Of a stretch of 64,000 bases of DNA, positions 19,926-29,502 are shown piece by piece. Source of the stretch: an uncultured Lachnospiraceae bacterium. GTDB lineage: Bacteria > Bacillota > Clostridia > Lachnospirales > Lachnospiraceae. The DNA is taken from assembly GCA_910589105.1 (NCBI GenBank), contig CAJUST010000011.1, forward strand, positions 34,039-98,038, given 5' to 3'. The translations under genes and the position numbers were made by a program. The notes under the pieces are model-generated. The model made no database searches, had not been told where the DNA came from, and was given only the letters and a program-made list of their open reading frames with translations. Position 1 is the first letter of the stretch. Each line of letters begins with the position of its first letter.

Positions 19926-21722
19926 GTGAAGAAAAAAATTTTAACGCTTTTAACGGGAGTTTTATGTTTATCGACTTGTTTTGCCGGATGTGGATCTGAT
20001 CAGGCAAAACAAATTCAGAAAAGTTCTGATAAAACAGAAGATGACGGAGCAAAACGGCAAACGCATGAGGCGGTGACGATCAGCAGTTTTAACAAGCTGG
20101 TAAAAAAAGAATTTCTCGATGCGTTCCATCAGGTGTACCCAGAGGTGGAATTAGACGTGCAAAGCTATTCGGGCATGAATGGAAGCAGTTATTCAAGGCT
20201 TACTTTAGAAAATGGGGACATTCCGGATATTTATGTAACAACGCAGAATTTTAGTAAAGAATCGCAGGAAAAGTATCTTGTGGATTTGTCTAATTATGAC
20301 TTTATTAACCAGTATTCCAATACGATTTTAGATTCACTTGACGTAAATGGAAGCATTTATTTGATTCCTTCCGGATACCAGTTGATGGGAATTTATTATA
20401 ATAAGACGATTCTCGATGAAAATGGCTGGAAGGTTCCAAACAGCTTTCAGGAACTTTCTGCGCTTGATAAAGAAATTCAGGCGGCGGGCTATCGGACGAT
20501 GGGGAATGCTATGTCATTGGACGGCTATCCGTTTAACTATTTTTTCAATTTAGGAAATACACAATATTTCGGTACGCCTGAAGGAACGGCATGGAAAGCC
20601 GGTTTTCCGGACGGAAAAGAGAAAGCGGCAGGAAATGAAGGTTTGAAAATGTGTGTGGAGTATTTTAATAAATGGGTGGAGGAAGGCTTTATAAGCGGAG
20701 AACATATGCCGCTTGAGCAGTTTATGGAAGGCGGCTGTGTGTTTTATCTCTGTTTGGGTATCAGTGAATATGAGCATACGGCAGAAAACGGAAAGACGTA
20801 TCAGTTTGGGACAATGCCATGGTTAAGCGACGATGGAAGCAATAATATGGTGACGAGAAATGTGTCGGGCTATATGGGGATTCATAAGACGTTGGAAGAA
20901 GATGGCAATGAACAGAAATTAGAAGATGCGTTAAAAGTGTTTCAGTTTATATCCACGGCAGAGGGGCAGCGGGCTTTAATGTCGGGCAGCAGCCAGTATA
21001 TGTCTTCCTTAAATGAAGCAAGTCTGGAAGAAGACAGCCCGTATCAGGAATTACAGACTTTCGTAAATGAAGGCCGTACAGTCCCGATGTTATATGTAGG
21101 CTGGGAGGATCTGATTATACCAATTGCGCAAGATATTAAATTGCTGATAGAAGGAAAAATAGATGCTGGAGAGCTGTCAGGCTATTTTGATGAGACGAAC
21201 GAAGCGTTGCGGAAGGGATCTTCAGAAGATGTGTACGCGATACTTCAGGAAGAACTGACATTAGAAGAAACGGCGCGTTTGATTGCTATTGCAGAGGGAA
21301 TGGCGGTGGATGCGGATTGCGCGATGATTTCCCTGAATCAATACCACGGAGACAATAAATCGAACAATCAGGGGTTAGGCTGGAAGTTCTATCAGGGAGA
21401 ACTGACATTAGATTTGATCAATATTGTCTGTCCAAGATCGGATACGATTTCGGTTTTAGAGATGACAGGGGCGGAAATTAAAAAAATGCAGCAGGAGGGG
21501 TTTGACTTAGACGGAAACGGGAATCCTTACGAATATCTGTTATTTACAAAAGACGGGGAATTGTCGGATCACACTGTTTATAAACTTGCAGTTTCCACAG
21601 GCGAGCTCACGGAGGAAATGCAGAAAAAGGCGAAAGAGACAAAACATTCTCCTAAAGAAGCGATTGGGCAATATCTGCGGAAGTTGAAAACTGTCAATTC
21701 AGAGAAAATTTGTTGGGATTGA
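19926..21722 (+). CDS. Solute-binding lipoprotein fused to a 5'-nucleotidase C-terminal-like domain
   Basis: The 598-residue product starts at GTG 19926, five bases after AAAGGAGGAG; an in-frame ATG at 19848 would lie inside the kinase gene. A lipobox (LSTCFAGC) makes it a membrane-anchored lipoprotein. Residues about 45-430 follow the family 1 extracellular solute-binding pattern (sugar ABC type). From about 440 the sequence resembles the C-terminal substrate-recognition domain of 5'-nucleotidases, with GELTLDLINIVCPRSDTISV and LEMTGAEIKKM. The catalytic metallophosphatase domain is missing, so no nucleotidase activity is expected. No permease or ATPase adjoins it; the partner is probably the kinase just upstream. 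A terminator follows. Confidence 0.72.
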   Translation: MKKKILTLLTGVLCLSTCFAGCGSDQAKQIQKSSDKTEDDGAKRQTHEAVTISSFNKLVKKEFLDAFHQVYPEVELDVQSYSGMNGSSYSRLTLENGDIPDIYVTTQNFSKESQEKYLVDLSNYDFINQYSNTILDSLDVNGSIYLIPSGYQLMGIYYNKTILDENGWKVPNSFQELSALDKEIQAAGYRTMGNAMSLDGYPFNYFFNLGNTQYFGTPEGTAWKAGFPDGKEKAAGNEGLKMCVEYFNKWVEEGFISGEHMPLEQFMEGGCVFYLCLGISEYEHTAENGKTYQFGTMPWLSDDGSNNMVTRNVSGYMGIHKTLEEDGNEQKLEDALKVFQFISTAEGQRALMSGSSQYMSSLNEASLEEDSPYQELQTFVNEGRTVPMLYVGWEDLIIPIAQDIKLLIEGKIDAGELSGYFDETNEALRKGSSEDVYAILQEELTLEETARLIAIAEGMAVDADCAMISLNQYHGDNKSNNQGLGWKFYQGELTLDLINIVCPRSDTISVLEMTGAEIKKMQQEGFDLDGNGNPYEYLLFTKDGELSDHTVYKLAVSTGELTEEMQKKAKETKHSPKEAIGQYLRKLKTVNSEKICWD

Positions 21723-21737
21723 AACGATAAAAAGAAG

Positions 21738-21773
21738 AAGAAAGAGGACGCTGTGCATTGCGTCCTCTTTCTT
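21738..21773. terminator. Strong bidirectional terminator
   Basis: AAGAAAGAGGACGC and GCGTCCTCTTTCTT form a perfect 14-bp stem around an 8-base loop, between convergent genes. Confidence 0.92.
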
Positions 21774-21777
21774 GTTG

Positions 21778-24700
21778 TTATTTTACCCTGATTTTGATTT
21801 TAGCCTTTTTGCCATTGTATGTCTTTACTGTAATGGTTGCTTGGCCTTTCTTCTTTGCTGTAACTTTTCCGGTTGGAGAAACAGTTGCGACAGACTTTTT
21901 ATTAGAAGTAAAGGTGAGTTTGTTGCTTGCAGTGTTTTTCGGCAGTTTTACTTTAATCTGGTAGGAAGCTCCCTTTTTCATTTTTTTCATTTTTTTAGAT
22001 AATGTGATTTTTTTCGGGGCTTTCTTTACAGTCACCCGCATGGAGGCTTTCTTTCCGCCGGATTCTCTGGCAATTACCCATGCAGTTCCGGCTTTCTTTC
22101 CGGTAATCAAACCGTCTGCCGTAATGTTGATTTTTGAATTATTTGGCGTAAAGGTGACAGACTGATTTGTCGCATTTGCAGGGGCTAAAGTGAGATTAGC
22201 CTGATACGTCTCACCAACGCCGATTGTGATTTTGGAAACTGCAAATGAAAGTTCACTGACAGGGATAGTGTCCTGTTTTGGCGGCTGTGGATCTGGTTTC
22301 TGCTGCGCCGGCGGCAGTTCGGGTTCTGTCAGTTCAGCGCCATCGTCCGGTTTTTGCGTATCGTCCGGTTTTTGCGTATCGTCCGGTTTTTGCGTATCGT
22401 CTGGCTTTTGCGTGTCGTCTGGCTTTTGCGTGTCGTCCGGTTTTTGTGTGTCGTCTGGTTTTTGCGTATCGTCCGGCTTTTGCGTATCGTCTGGTTCTTG
22501 TGTGTCGTCCGGCTTTTGCGTATCGTCCGGTTCTTGTGTGTCGTCCGGATCTGGTTCTTCCGTGTCCGGATTAGGAGGAGTATCCTGTTTCGTGACTGTT
22601 ACTGTAAAATTATTTGAAATTGCGGATTTCGAAAACCGTTTCTGATCTGTAACCGATAATTTACAGTAGAGTGTGACTTCCCCTTCGGATTGTTTAAAAT
22701 TCGTTTTCAAATTTTCAGGAGTTAAGATAATATAATTTAATCCTGACTTTAAATCCTGTTGGATTGTTTGATGCGCGACAAGGTGATTGTCCTCATCATA
22801 AAACTCTGCGGTCAGCATTGCGTTTGGCAAATCTTCTTCACAGGAGTAAATGAGGTCTGCGGAAACGACCCCGTTAAGCATATTTTGTTCATTGCATTCT
22901 GCATCGGCAATTAATTCATGTATTTTAAATGGGTTTTCCCGTTCGGAGCTGGTAAAACGAAGTGAAACCTGACCGTTATCCAATTCCGCTTCTGCGCCGT
23001 CGATAAGAACTTCCGCTGTTTCAGGGGCAGTGATGGAGATTTCTTTCTCCTGATTGATGTCTAACTGGATATCCTGATTTTCAAGCCCCGCAATGTCAAT
23101 TTCACGTTCCATGCCTGCGTCGTTAATAAGAGTGATATTCACGGAATCGTCCGGATCTGCGTTTTCACCGGATGCAAGAGTCAGGGAAACGTTATTCTGG
23201 GAATCATTTACAGTATTTACGGATAACGCGGCAGTTTCATCGCTTGCCGTTACTTCAGCAAATACGTCTTCTGACGCCATAAAGAAGGTTACGTCCTGTT
23301 GTTCCGTTTCTTCTGAAGGAGCGTCTGAGCTTTCTTGGGCAACTGTATAATTGCCGTCTGGCAGTACATAGCTTCGGATGCCGCTAAACGCATCTCCTTC
23401 CACTGTATTGAAAGGTTTCTGCTCGTAAGCGCCTTCAATTTCTTCAATGCCTTTGCCAGAGCCGTCTGTGACTGTCCCGGCTTCTTTATCAATCGAAACG
23501 TACAGGGAATTATCTGCTGTTTCGGAATATAACGTCACGTCTGCCATGCTTGCCGCGATCGCCGTATAATCGACATAGGAAAGAGCTAAATCATAAGCTC
23601 CATAAGAGAATTCCGTCATTTCTCTGTTGATTGTTAAAGTTTGAAATTCTTCCGGCGTATTGCAGTCATAGACTTCAATTTCAAAATCGCCGTTATCTGT
23701 CTGCGTCCATGAGACAGGGACTAAGGCGTGGCCGCTAAACGGAGAATAAACTGCGATAACGACTGGCGTCGCTTCTTCGTCCATGTAAAGGCCGCCGCTG
23801 TTTTGGAATGCAGTAATGCGTTCTTTTAATCCCTCAAAATCGTTCATATGCTGTATGATTTCGCCTCTGCATGAAGAAATTTCCGGCAGATATTGGGAAA
23901 TCTGATATGCCTCGATTAATTTGGTAAGGTTTTTGGAAAAATCATCTTTCACTCTGGACGGAGCTTGGATATCATATACATTTTTAATGGAAGATGCAAA
24001 GTTCTTCAAATCAAAAGAGCTGTTGTTATTGATGTTTTCATAAAATTCCAGCGTCGTGCTTGCCATGCCAAAACAAGAGCCGCCCCATCGTTTATTGATG
24101 GAATAATAATACGTTCCGGTGATAATGCTGTCTAATACATCGACATACCGTTGTCTTGGGATGCGGTAATCATAGTCATAGCCGAAAGAGAGGCGGCTGT
24201 TGTCAAACGAATAATGATCCTTTTGTTTCGTATAGAAGCGGTCTAACTGTTTCACTGGAAGATTGCTCCAAAAGCCGCCAAGAGCCGCCCATTGCTCCCC
24301 TTCGTCTTTTGCAGGAAGATAGAATAAGACAGCCTTACTGCATTCCGCAAATGCGGATTCATTCATGTTCTGTGGGAATGCGCCTTTGAAATACACTTTT
24401 TCTAATGCGGCATTTCCTGCGAACGCATTTGCATCTATGTCAGACACGCCTTCCGGTATGTCAATCTCAGTTAGAGCCGTACAGCCTTTTAAGGCGTTGG
24501 AGTTTATGGAAGTTAGTCTGGCGGGCATCGTGACAGAAGTCAAAGCCGCGCAGTTTTCCAAAACTCCGTTAGAGAGAGCCGTAACTCCATTAGGAATTGT
24601 GACAGAAGTCATTCCCGTCATATCTTTCATTGCTCCAGAACCTATAGTAGCCACATTTGGCGGAATAATAAATGTTTTAAGCGAAGAACAGCCCTGAAGG

Positions 24701-27135
24701 GAATTTTCTCCTAATGTGGTAAGGGCGTCCGGTAATGTTAAAGCAGTCAGAGACGAGCAGCCAAAAAGGGCTTCAGACGGGAACTCTGTAACCGGACTGT
24801 TTTTAAAATTCATTTCTTTAATGGAAGAACAGCCTTTAAATGCGCGTGAGCCTAATGATGTTACATTTTGTAAGCTCCATGCGCCTCTTAAAGAAGCATC
24901 GCCTGAAAAAGCATCTTCTCCAATATCCGCTATGCTTGAGAAAGTGAGAAACACCAGCTTTCCACAGTCTGCAAAAGCAAACTTTCCAATTCTTGACGGT
25001 TTACTGTCGGTCGAGAGACGCAGAAGGCGTTTTGCCCCATAGAAGGAAAAGTCCCCGACTTCCTTAACAGAAGCTTCAACCGTCTGGATTTTATCTATGT
25101 ACGGATACCATGGGGTCAAAGCCGATTCAGCAAAATCCGACAATACAAGGCTATCGCCCGTTAATGTCAGACGGTCATTAAAAGCTTCATATTTCCATGA
25201 AAAAGTCTCTGTCTGGTTTTCTATCACCTCCGTATCTTCAGGATTCCAGTCCGCAAACACGAAAGTCGGCCAATATTGGTTGTTTTTCCATTCTTCCGAA
25301 TCTCTCAGGCGGTACAACAGCAGGTCGTTTGCGTTTGAATTTATGGCAAACGAATTTGAATAACCGCCGATGGAGCCGTTTGCCTGCGGTTCGTTTCCGG
25401 CAAAGTAAATGGATTTTAGTTTGCTGTTATGGTTTATTGCATTGGCTTGCAGCACGGAAAGCGTTTGCGGCAGGTAGAGCTCTACTAGTTTCGGGACATA
25501 ATAAAATGCGTAAGAGCCAACCGTTGCCACTGTTTCAGGAACGTGAAATTCTTTCTCTGTTTTGCCAAAAGGATAAAACATAAGTGTGGTGAAGTCTGCA
25601 TTATACAATACATTCTCCACTGCTTTTAGTTTGCTGTCCGCGTCCGGCGTAGTCAATACAGCCAGATTTGCGCAATTTTTAAATGAGCCGCTTGCGCCAA
25701 ATTGGATGCTGCTGACATTTTTGCCGAATGAAACAGAAGTTAAGTTTTTACATTCTGCAAAAGCATAAGAATTTAAGGTTGTAACGCTGTCTGGTAAAGT
25801 TAAAGCAGTCAATGGGCAGCGATAAAACGCATAATTATCAACGAGAGCTGTTCCATCTGCAATCGCATAGTCTGTCACTGTAGTTGCAGATGGATAAGCG
25901 ATTGCGCGGTATGGCTTGTTGTTTTCTATTTCATATAAAGCATGATCAATAATTCGGAACTTGGCATTTCCGTCGGCAACGCGGATCGTTGTTAAAACGT
26001 CAGTGTTATTATTATCCACAATGCCATAAAGAACGCCGCTCCCAATGGTCGTTACGTTTCGCGGTATGGTTATCTCGGTCAGGCGTGTACATGCAAATGC
26101 CCCTGAGCCGATTGAAGTCAGGCTGTCCGGCAATGCAATGCCGTTTATGGAAGTGTCAAAAAACGCTTTGTCTCCAATGCTTGTTAATCCGCTTCCAATG
26201 GTTATGCCAGAAAGATCAGAACAGGACTCAAAAGCAGCTCTCCCGATTGAAGTTACGCTGTTTGGGATGGTAATGTTATTTAGAAGATCGCACAGAGAAA
26301 AACATTCTTCTCCGATAGTCTGTAGTTTGTTTCCAAGGTCGATTGACTCTAACCATCGACAGTGATAGAATGCGTTGTTTCCAATCGAAGTAACGTTCGT
26401 CAGGGGTGAAATGTTCCTTAGATTGTTGCAGTTACGAAATGCGTTGTCTTCAATTTTTGTTACATTGGAGAACGTGACAGTGGTTAAAGAACTGCTTGCA
26501 AATGCAGAGCTTCCAATTGTTGTCATACTGTCCGGCAAGGAGATGTTAGTAAGGCCATAGCCAAAACGGCTGCATTGAAAAGCGTAAGCGCCGATAGAAG
26601 TCAGCCTGCTTCTCGACAGGTCCATAGAGTTTAAAGAATTTGTGTCTCTAAACGCATAATTGCCAATCGAGGTAAGCCCACTGCCACAAACGACAGTTTT
26701 CAATAAGTAACAGTTTTGAAATGCGTTATTGCCAATCGAAGTCACACTGTCCGGCAAAGTCACGTTTGAAACGCCTGCGCATTGATAAAACGCATAATTG
26801 CCAATCGAGGTTACTCCATTGCCGATTTCAATAGTGGAAATGTGTGGCGCATAACCTGACCACGGGGCTGAGTCGTATGAATAATTTGACATCTGCCCAC
26901 TTCCGCTGATAGTCAGCTTGTAAGGAGGGACGTTTGCCAAATTCCAGTTTTCGGGAGGCATAGCCGTTAGTTTCCAAGTGAGCCCGTTTCCACAGGTTCC
27001 TTCGGTCGGGCCCGTTGGCGTTTCAATCGCATAGACCTTTTCGATGGAGAAAAGGGAAGTGGGGGTTAGTCCTAATACCAACAAAAAAGCCAGTAAAAGA
27101 CTAACGGCAGGTTTCAACTTTTGTTTCATTTTCAT
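21778..27135 (-). CDS. Giant BspA-type leucine-rich-repeat surface protein with papain-like region, acidic repeats and Ig-like C-terminus
   Basis: The 1785-residue product has a signal peptide (about 1-36). Many BspA-type LRR_5 repeats of about 23 residues (pattern SVTSIGxxAFxxC) fill roughly 60-620 and 700-960. A domain around 985-1230 carries Cys1021 in GGSCFGMAS and His1136 in SGHALVPVSW, with an Asn/Asp-rich turn after it. This resembles a papain-like cysteine peptidase but is not proven. Beta-rich domains follow, then an acidic DDTQKP repeat (1532-1597) and two Ig-like (Big_2-type) repeats to the end. There is no LPXTG motif. A good promoter and AAGGAAGG binding site precede it. The family mediates adhesion in oral and gut bacteria. 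Confidence 0.85.
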   Translation of the reverse strand: MKMKQKLKPAVSLLLAFLLVLGLTPTSLFSIEKVYAIETPTGPTEGTCGNGLTWKLTAMPPENWNLANVPPYKLTISGSGQMSNYSYDSAPWSGYAPHISTIEIGNGVTSIGNYAFYQCAGVSNVTLPDSVTSIGNNAFQNCYLLKTVVCGSGLTSIGNYAFRDTNSLNSMDLSRSRLTSIGAYAFQCSRFGYGLTNISLPDSMTTIGSSAFASSSLTTVTFSNVTKIEDNAFRNCNNLRNISPLTNVTSIGNNAFYHCRWLESIDLGNKLQTIGEECFSLCDLLNNITIPNSVTSIGRAAFESCSDLSGITIGSGLTSIGDKAFFDTSINGIALPDSLTSIGSGAFACTRLTEITIPRNVTTIGSGVLYGIVDNNNTDVLTTIRVADGNAKFRIIDHALYEIENNKPYRAIAYPSATTVTDYAIADGTALVDNYAFYRCPLTALTLPDSVTTLNSYAFAECKNLTSVSFGKNVSSIQFGASGSFKNCANLAVLTTPDADSKLKAVENVLYNADFTTLMFYPFGKTEKEFHVPETVATVGSYAFYYVPKLVELYLPQTLSVLQANAINHNSKLKSIYFAGNEPQANGSIGGYSNSFAINSNANDLLLYRLRDSEEWKNNQYWPTFVFADWNPEDTEVIENQTETFSWKYEAFNDRLTLTGDSLVLSDFAESALTPWYPYIDKIQTVEASVKEVGDFSFYGAKRLLRLSTDSKPSRIGKFAFADCGKLVFLTFSSIADIGEDAFSGDASLRGAWSLQNVTSLGSRAFKGCSSIKEMNFKNSPVTEFPSEALFGCSSLTALTLPDALTTLGENSLQGCSSLKTFIIPPNVATIGSGAMKDMTGMTSVTIPNGVTALSNGVLENCAALTSVTMPARLTSINSNALKGCTALTEIDIPEGVSDIDANAFAGNAALEKVYFKGAFPQNMNESAFAECSKAVLFYLPAKDEGEQWAALGGFWSNLPVKQLDRFYTKQKDHYSFDNSRLSFGYDYDYRIPRQRYVDVLDSIITGTYYYSINKRWGGSCFGMASTTLEFYENINNNSSFDLKNFASSIKNVYDIQAPSRVKDDFSKNLTKLIEAYQISQYLPEISSCRGEIIQHMNDFEGLKERITAFQNSGGLYMDEEATPVVIAVYSPFSGHALVPVSWTQTDNGDFEIEVYDCNTPEEFQTLTINREMTEFSYGAYDLALSYVDYTAIAASMADVTLYSETADNSLYVSIDKEAGTVTDGSGKGIEEIEGAYEQKPFNTVEGDAFSGIRSYVLPDGNYTVAQESSDAPSEETEQQDVTFFMASEDVFAEVTASDETAALSVNTVNDSQNNVSLTLASGENADPDDSVNITLINDAGMEREIDIAGLENQDIQLDINQEKEISITAPETAEVLIDGAEAELDNGQVSLRFTSSERENPFKIHELIADAECNEQNMLNGVVSADLIYSCEEDLPNAMLTAEFYDEDNHLVAHQTIQQDLKSGLNYIILTPENLKTNFKQSEGEVTLYCKLSVTDQKRFSKSAISNNFTVTVTKQDTPPNPDTEEPDPDDTQEPDDTQKPDDTQEPDDTQKPDDTQKPDDTQKPDDTQKPDDTQKPDDTQKPDDTQKPDDTQKPDDGAELTEPELPPAQQKPDPQPPKQDTIPVSELSFAVSKITIGVGETYQANLTLAPANATNQSVTFTPNNSKINITADGLITGKKAGTAWVIARESGGKKASMRVTVKKAPKKITLSKKMKKMKKGASYQIKVKLPKNTASNKLTFTSNKKSVATVSPTGKVTAKKKGQATITVKTYNGKKAKIKIRVK
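22345..22542 (-). repeat. Eleven tandem 18-bp units encoding DDTQ(K/E)P
   Basis: Eleven units of 18 bp run without interruption, nine encoding DDTQKP and two DDTQEP, with mostly third-position differences. The unit is a multiple of three, so gain or loss of units would change linker length and not the frame. The acidic, Pro-rich stretch probably spans the cell wall as a stalk. Confidence 0.95.
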
Positions 27136-27176
27136 ACTTTTCCTTCCTTTCTAAATAATATTATAATGCTATCAAT

Positions 27177-27206
27177 AGTATACACGAAAATGCCATAGAT
27201 TGGCAA
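27177..27206 (-). promoter_or_regulatory. Promoter of the LRR surface protein gene
   Basis: On the minus strand TTGCCA, 18 bases, then TATACT; each box matches 5 of 6 consensus bases. Transcription would begin about 35 bases before the start codon. Confidence 0.6.
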
Positions 27207-27523
27207 TCATAAATACAAGATTTCACTGAAAATTATTGTTAAAAACAGAACTTAATCATAGTAATTATTTAACGTATTTTTACAGCTTGCCAAACATGGC
27301 GAACCGATGGAAATACATCACACAACCCTATGGGGAAAGATGCGTTTTTATTGTTGCATTTGTTGCATACGAACTAAAATACTAACATAATATTATAAAT
27401 CAATCATAGGAAAGAGTTTTGGCCCCTTCCTTTGGATTCGGGCAGGAAAATAGGAAATTAACCGCTTTTAGATTGACTTGCGGCGCATTGGCATTGCCTG
27501 CATTGCATCTCTTGAGTTTTATC
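27207..27523. other. Intergenic stretch with no recognisable feature
   Basis: AT-rich sequence between the divergent LRR and ACT-domain genes. I see no conserved open frame, riboswitch fold or clear operator on either strand. Confidence 0.5.
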
Positions 27524-27552
27524 TTTACACGGAATTGCGTATTTTGTATAAT
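27524..27552 (+). promoter_or_regulatory. Promoter of the ACT/PFL operon
   Basis: TTTACA, 17 bases, then a perfect TATAAT, about 50 bases upstream of the start codon at 27606. Confidence 0.75.
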
Positions 27553-27605
27553 AAAAAAAGCAAAAACCAAGAAAAAACAGGAGATTTGCCTGTGAGGAGG
27601 AACAT

Positions 27606-27890
27606 ATGGAACAGACAGCAGACAGAACAATTATTACAGTGGTGGGAAAAGACGCCGTAGGCATTATCGCAAAGGTATGCGCCTACTTAGCCGAAAACCG
27701 GATAAATGTATTGGACATTTCCCAGACGATCGTTCAGGGATTTTTCAATATGATGATGATTGTCGATATGAATATGGCAGAAAAACCATTTGGAGAATGC
27801 GCAAAAGAGTTAGAAGCGCTTGGGGAGCAAATCGGGGTCAGCATAAAATGCCAGCGTGAAGAAATTTTCAGGAAAATGCATAGGATTTAG
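27606..27890 (+). CDS. ACT domain protein (UPF0237 family)
   Basis: The 94-residue product is a single ACT domain, beginning with the strand TIITVVGKDAVGIIAKV and ending near residue 85. ACT domains bind amino acids or similar small molecules and regulate partners. Proteins of this type sit next to PFL/UPF0210 genes in many Firmicutes, exactly as here (13 bases between stop and next start). The GAGGAGG binding site is strong. The ligand is unknown. Confidence 0.88.
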   Translation: MEQTADRTIITVVGKDAVGIIAKVCAYLAENRINVLDISQTIVQGFFNMMMIVDMNMAEKPFGECAKELEALGEQIGVSIKCQREEIFRKMHRI

Positions 27891-27903
27891 GAAGGGAGCC
27901 GAC

Positions 27904-29268
27904 ATGATAAATCTATGGGAAGTAAATGAAACAAACGCAATGATTGAGCATGAAAATTTAGACGTCCGCACAATTACGCTTGGGATAAGCCTGTTTGACT
28001 GCATCAGCGATAATTTAGAACAGCTCAACCAAAATATCTATAAAAAAATCACGGAAACGGCAAAAGACCTGGCGGCCGCCGCAGAAAAAATAGAAGCGGA
28101 GTTTGCGATTCCAATCGTCAACAAGCGGATTTCCGTCACCCCGATCGCATTAATCGGCGGGGCGGCTTGTAAAACCCCGGAAGATTTTGCCACGATTGCG
28201 CATACCATGGACCGCGCGGCGCAGGCGGTGGGCGTAAATTTAATCGGAGGATATTCCGCATTAGTGTCAAAAGGAATGACAAAAGCAGATGAATATTTAA
28301 TCCGTTCGCTTCCGGAAGCGTTATGTGAAACGGAACGCGTATGCAGTTCCGTAAACCTTGCTTCCACCAAAACCGGAATCAATATGGATGCCGTTCGCCT
28401 GATGGGGGAAGTCCTGCTTCAAGTTGCAGAGCGTTCTAAAGACCGCGATTCTACTTGTTGTATGAAATTAGTCGTTTTCTGTAACGCGCCGGACGATAAC
28501 CCGTTTATGGCAGGGGCTTTCCATGGAGTGACGGAAGCGGACGCCGTCCTTAACATCGGCGTCAGCGGCCCCGGCGTTGTTAAAACAGCGTTGGAAAAAG
28601 TGCGTGGGGAAAGTTTTGAAGTCCTCTGCGAAACCATCAAAAAAACAGCTTTTAAAGTGACAAGGGTTGGACAGCTTGTCGCGCAGGAAGCGTCGCGAAT
28701 GTTAGATATACCTTTTGGCATTATTGATTTGTCGCTTGCCCCCACTCCGGCGGTCGGGGACAGCGTTGCGGACATATTATGTGAGATTGGCTTAGAGTAC
28801 GCCGGAGCTCCCGGAACGACTGCGGCGCTTGCCCTGTTAAACGATCAGGTGAAAAAAGGCGGGGTCATGGCGTCGTCTTATGTGGGCGGTTTAAGCGGCG
28901 CATTTATTCCGGTCAGTGAAGATCAGGGCATGATCGACTCTGTGTTGGCAGGAGCCATTACTTTAGAAAAATTAGAAGCGATGACATGCGTCTGTTCCGT
29001 CGGGCTTGATATGATAGCGATTCCGGGGGACACGAAAGCGTCTGCCATTTCAGGCATCATTGCGGACGAAATGGCGCTTGGCATGGTGAACCAAAAGACG
29101 ACCGCGGCAAGGCTGATTCCAGTGATTGGAAAAGGCGTTGGGGATAAAGTGGAGTTTGGCGGCCTGTTTGGTTATGCGCCCATTATGCCGGTCAATCCGT
29201 TTTCTTGTGAAAATTTTATCAAACGCCAAGGCAGGATTCCGGCTCCGATCCATAGTTTTAAAAATTAA
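27904..29268 (+). CDS. PFL family protein (UPF0210)
   Basis: The 454-residue product belongs to the UPF0210/DUF711 group, whose fold is related to glycyl-radical enzymes but whose reaction is unknown. The start at ATG 27904 follows GAAGGGAG and gives the family N-terminus MINLWEVNET; an upstream in-frame ATG at 27856 lies inside the ACT gene. The sequence is Gly/Ala-rich with long conserved segments such as GGYSALVSKGMT. With the ACT protein it probably forms a ligand-regulated pair. Confidence 0.88.
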   Translation: MINLWEVNETNAMIEHENLDVRTITLGISLFDCISDNLEQLNQNIYKKITETAKDLAAAAEKIEAEFAIPIVNKRISVTPIALIGGAACKTPEDFATIAHTMDRAAQAVGVNLIGGYSALVSKGMTKADEYLIRSLPEALCETERVCSSVNLASTKTGINMDAVRLMGEVLLQVAERSKDRDSTCCMKLVVFCNAPDDNPFMAGAFHGVTEADAVLNIGVSGPGVVKTALEKVRGESFEVLCETIKKTAFKVTRVGQLVAQEASRMLDIPFGIIDLSLAPTPAVGDSVADILCEIGLEYAGAPGTTAALALLNDQVKKGGVMASSYVGGLSGAFIPVSEDQGMIDSVLAGAITLEKLEAMTCVCSVGLDMIAIPGDTKASAISGIIADEMALGMVNQKTTAARLIPVIGKGVGDKVEFGGLFGYAPIMPVNPFSCENFIKRQGRIPAPIHSFKN

Positions 29269-29421
29269 ATGGCAAAATCAAAAGGCTTCCGGAAATAGGG
29301 GATTTTGTTAAAATTTGTGATAAAAACAAAGAAAGGATTGACATTATTTTTCATATTTCGTAGTTTTATACAATATTACCAGCATTAAAAAAAATATTTT
29401 CGTCAAATGATATAATTATTC

Positions 29422-29450
29422 TTGTCAAAAAGAATGTCCTATGCTATAAT
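29422..29450 (+). promoter_or_regulatory. Promoter of the mgl operon
   Basis: TTGTCA, 17 bases, then a perfect TATAAT preceded by TGC (extended -10). The leader holds a small hairpin GTCCG-TTAGAG-CGGAC at 29466-29480 ahead of AAAGGAGG. I see no clear catabolite-response element. Confidence 0.8.
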
Positions 29451-29502
29451 CCATACTGTAGTCAGTCCGTTAGAGCGGACGATAAAAAAGGAGGATTTAA
29501 AC

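Noticed and set aside
22345..22542. 18-bp repeats considered as a CRISPR array
   Set aside because: The units are contiguous without spacers and encode a periodic peptide; no cas genes are present.
22226..22645. Plus-strand open frame with repeated SSGFCV units opposite the LRR gene
   Set aside because: It is the mirror of the DDTQKP coding repeat; it has no ribosome binding site and the minus-strand gene is clearly real.
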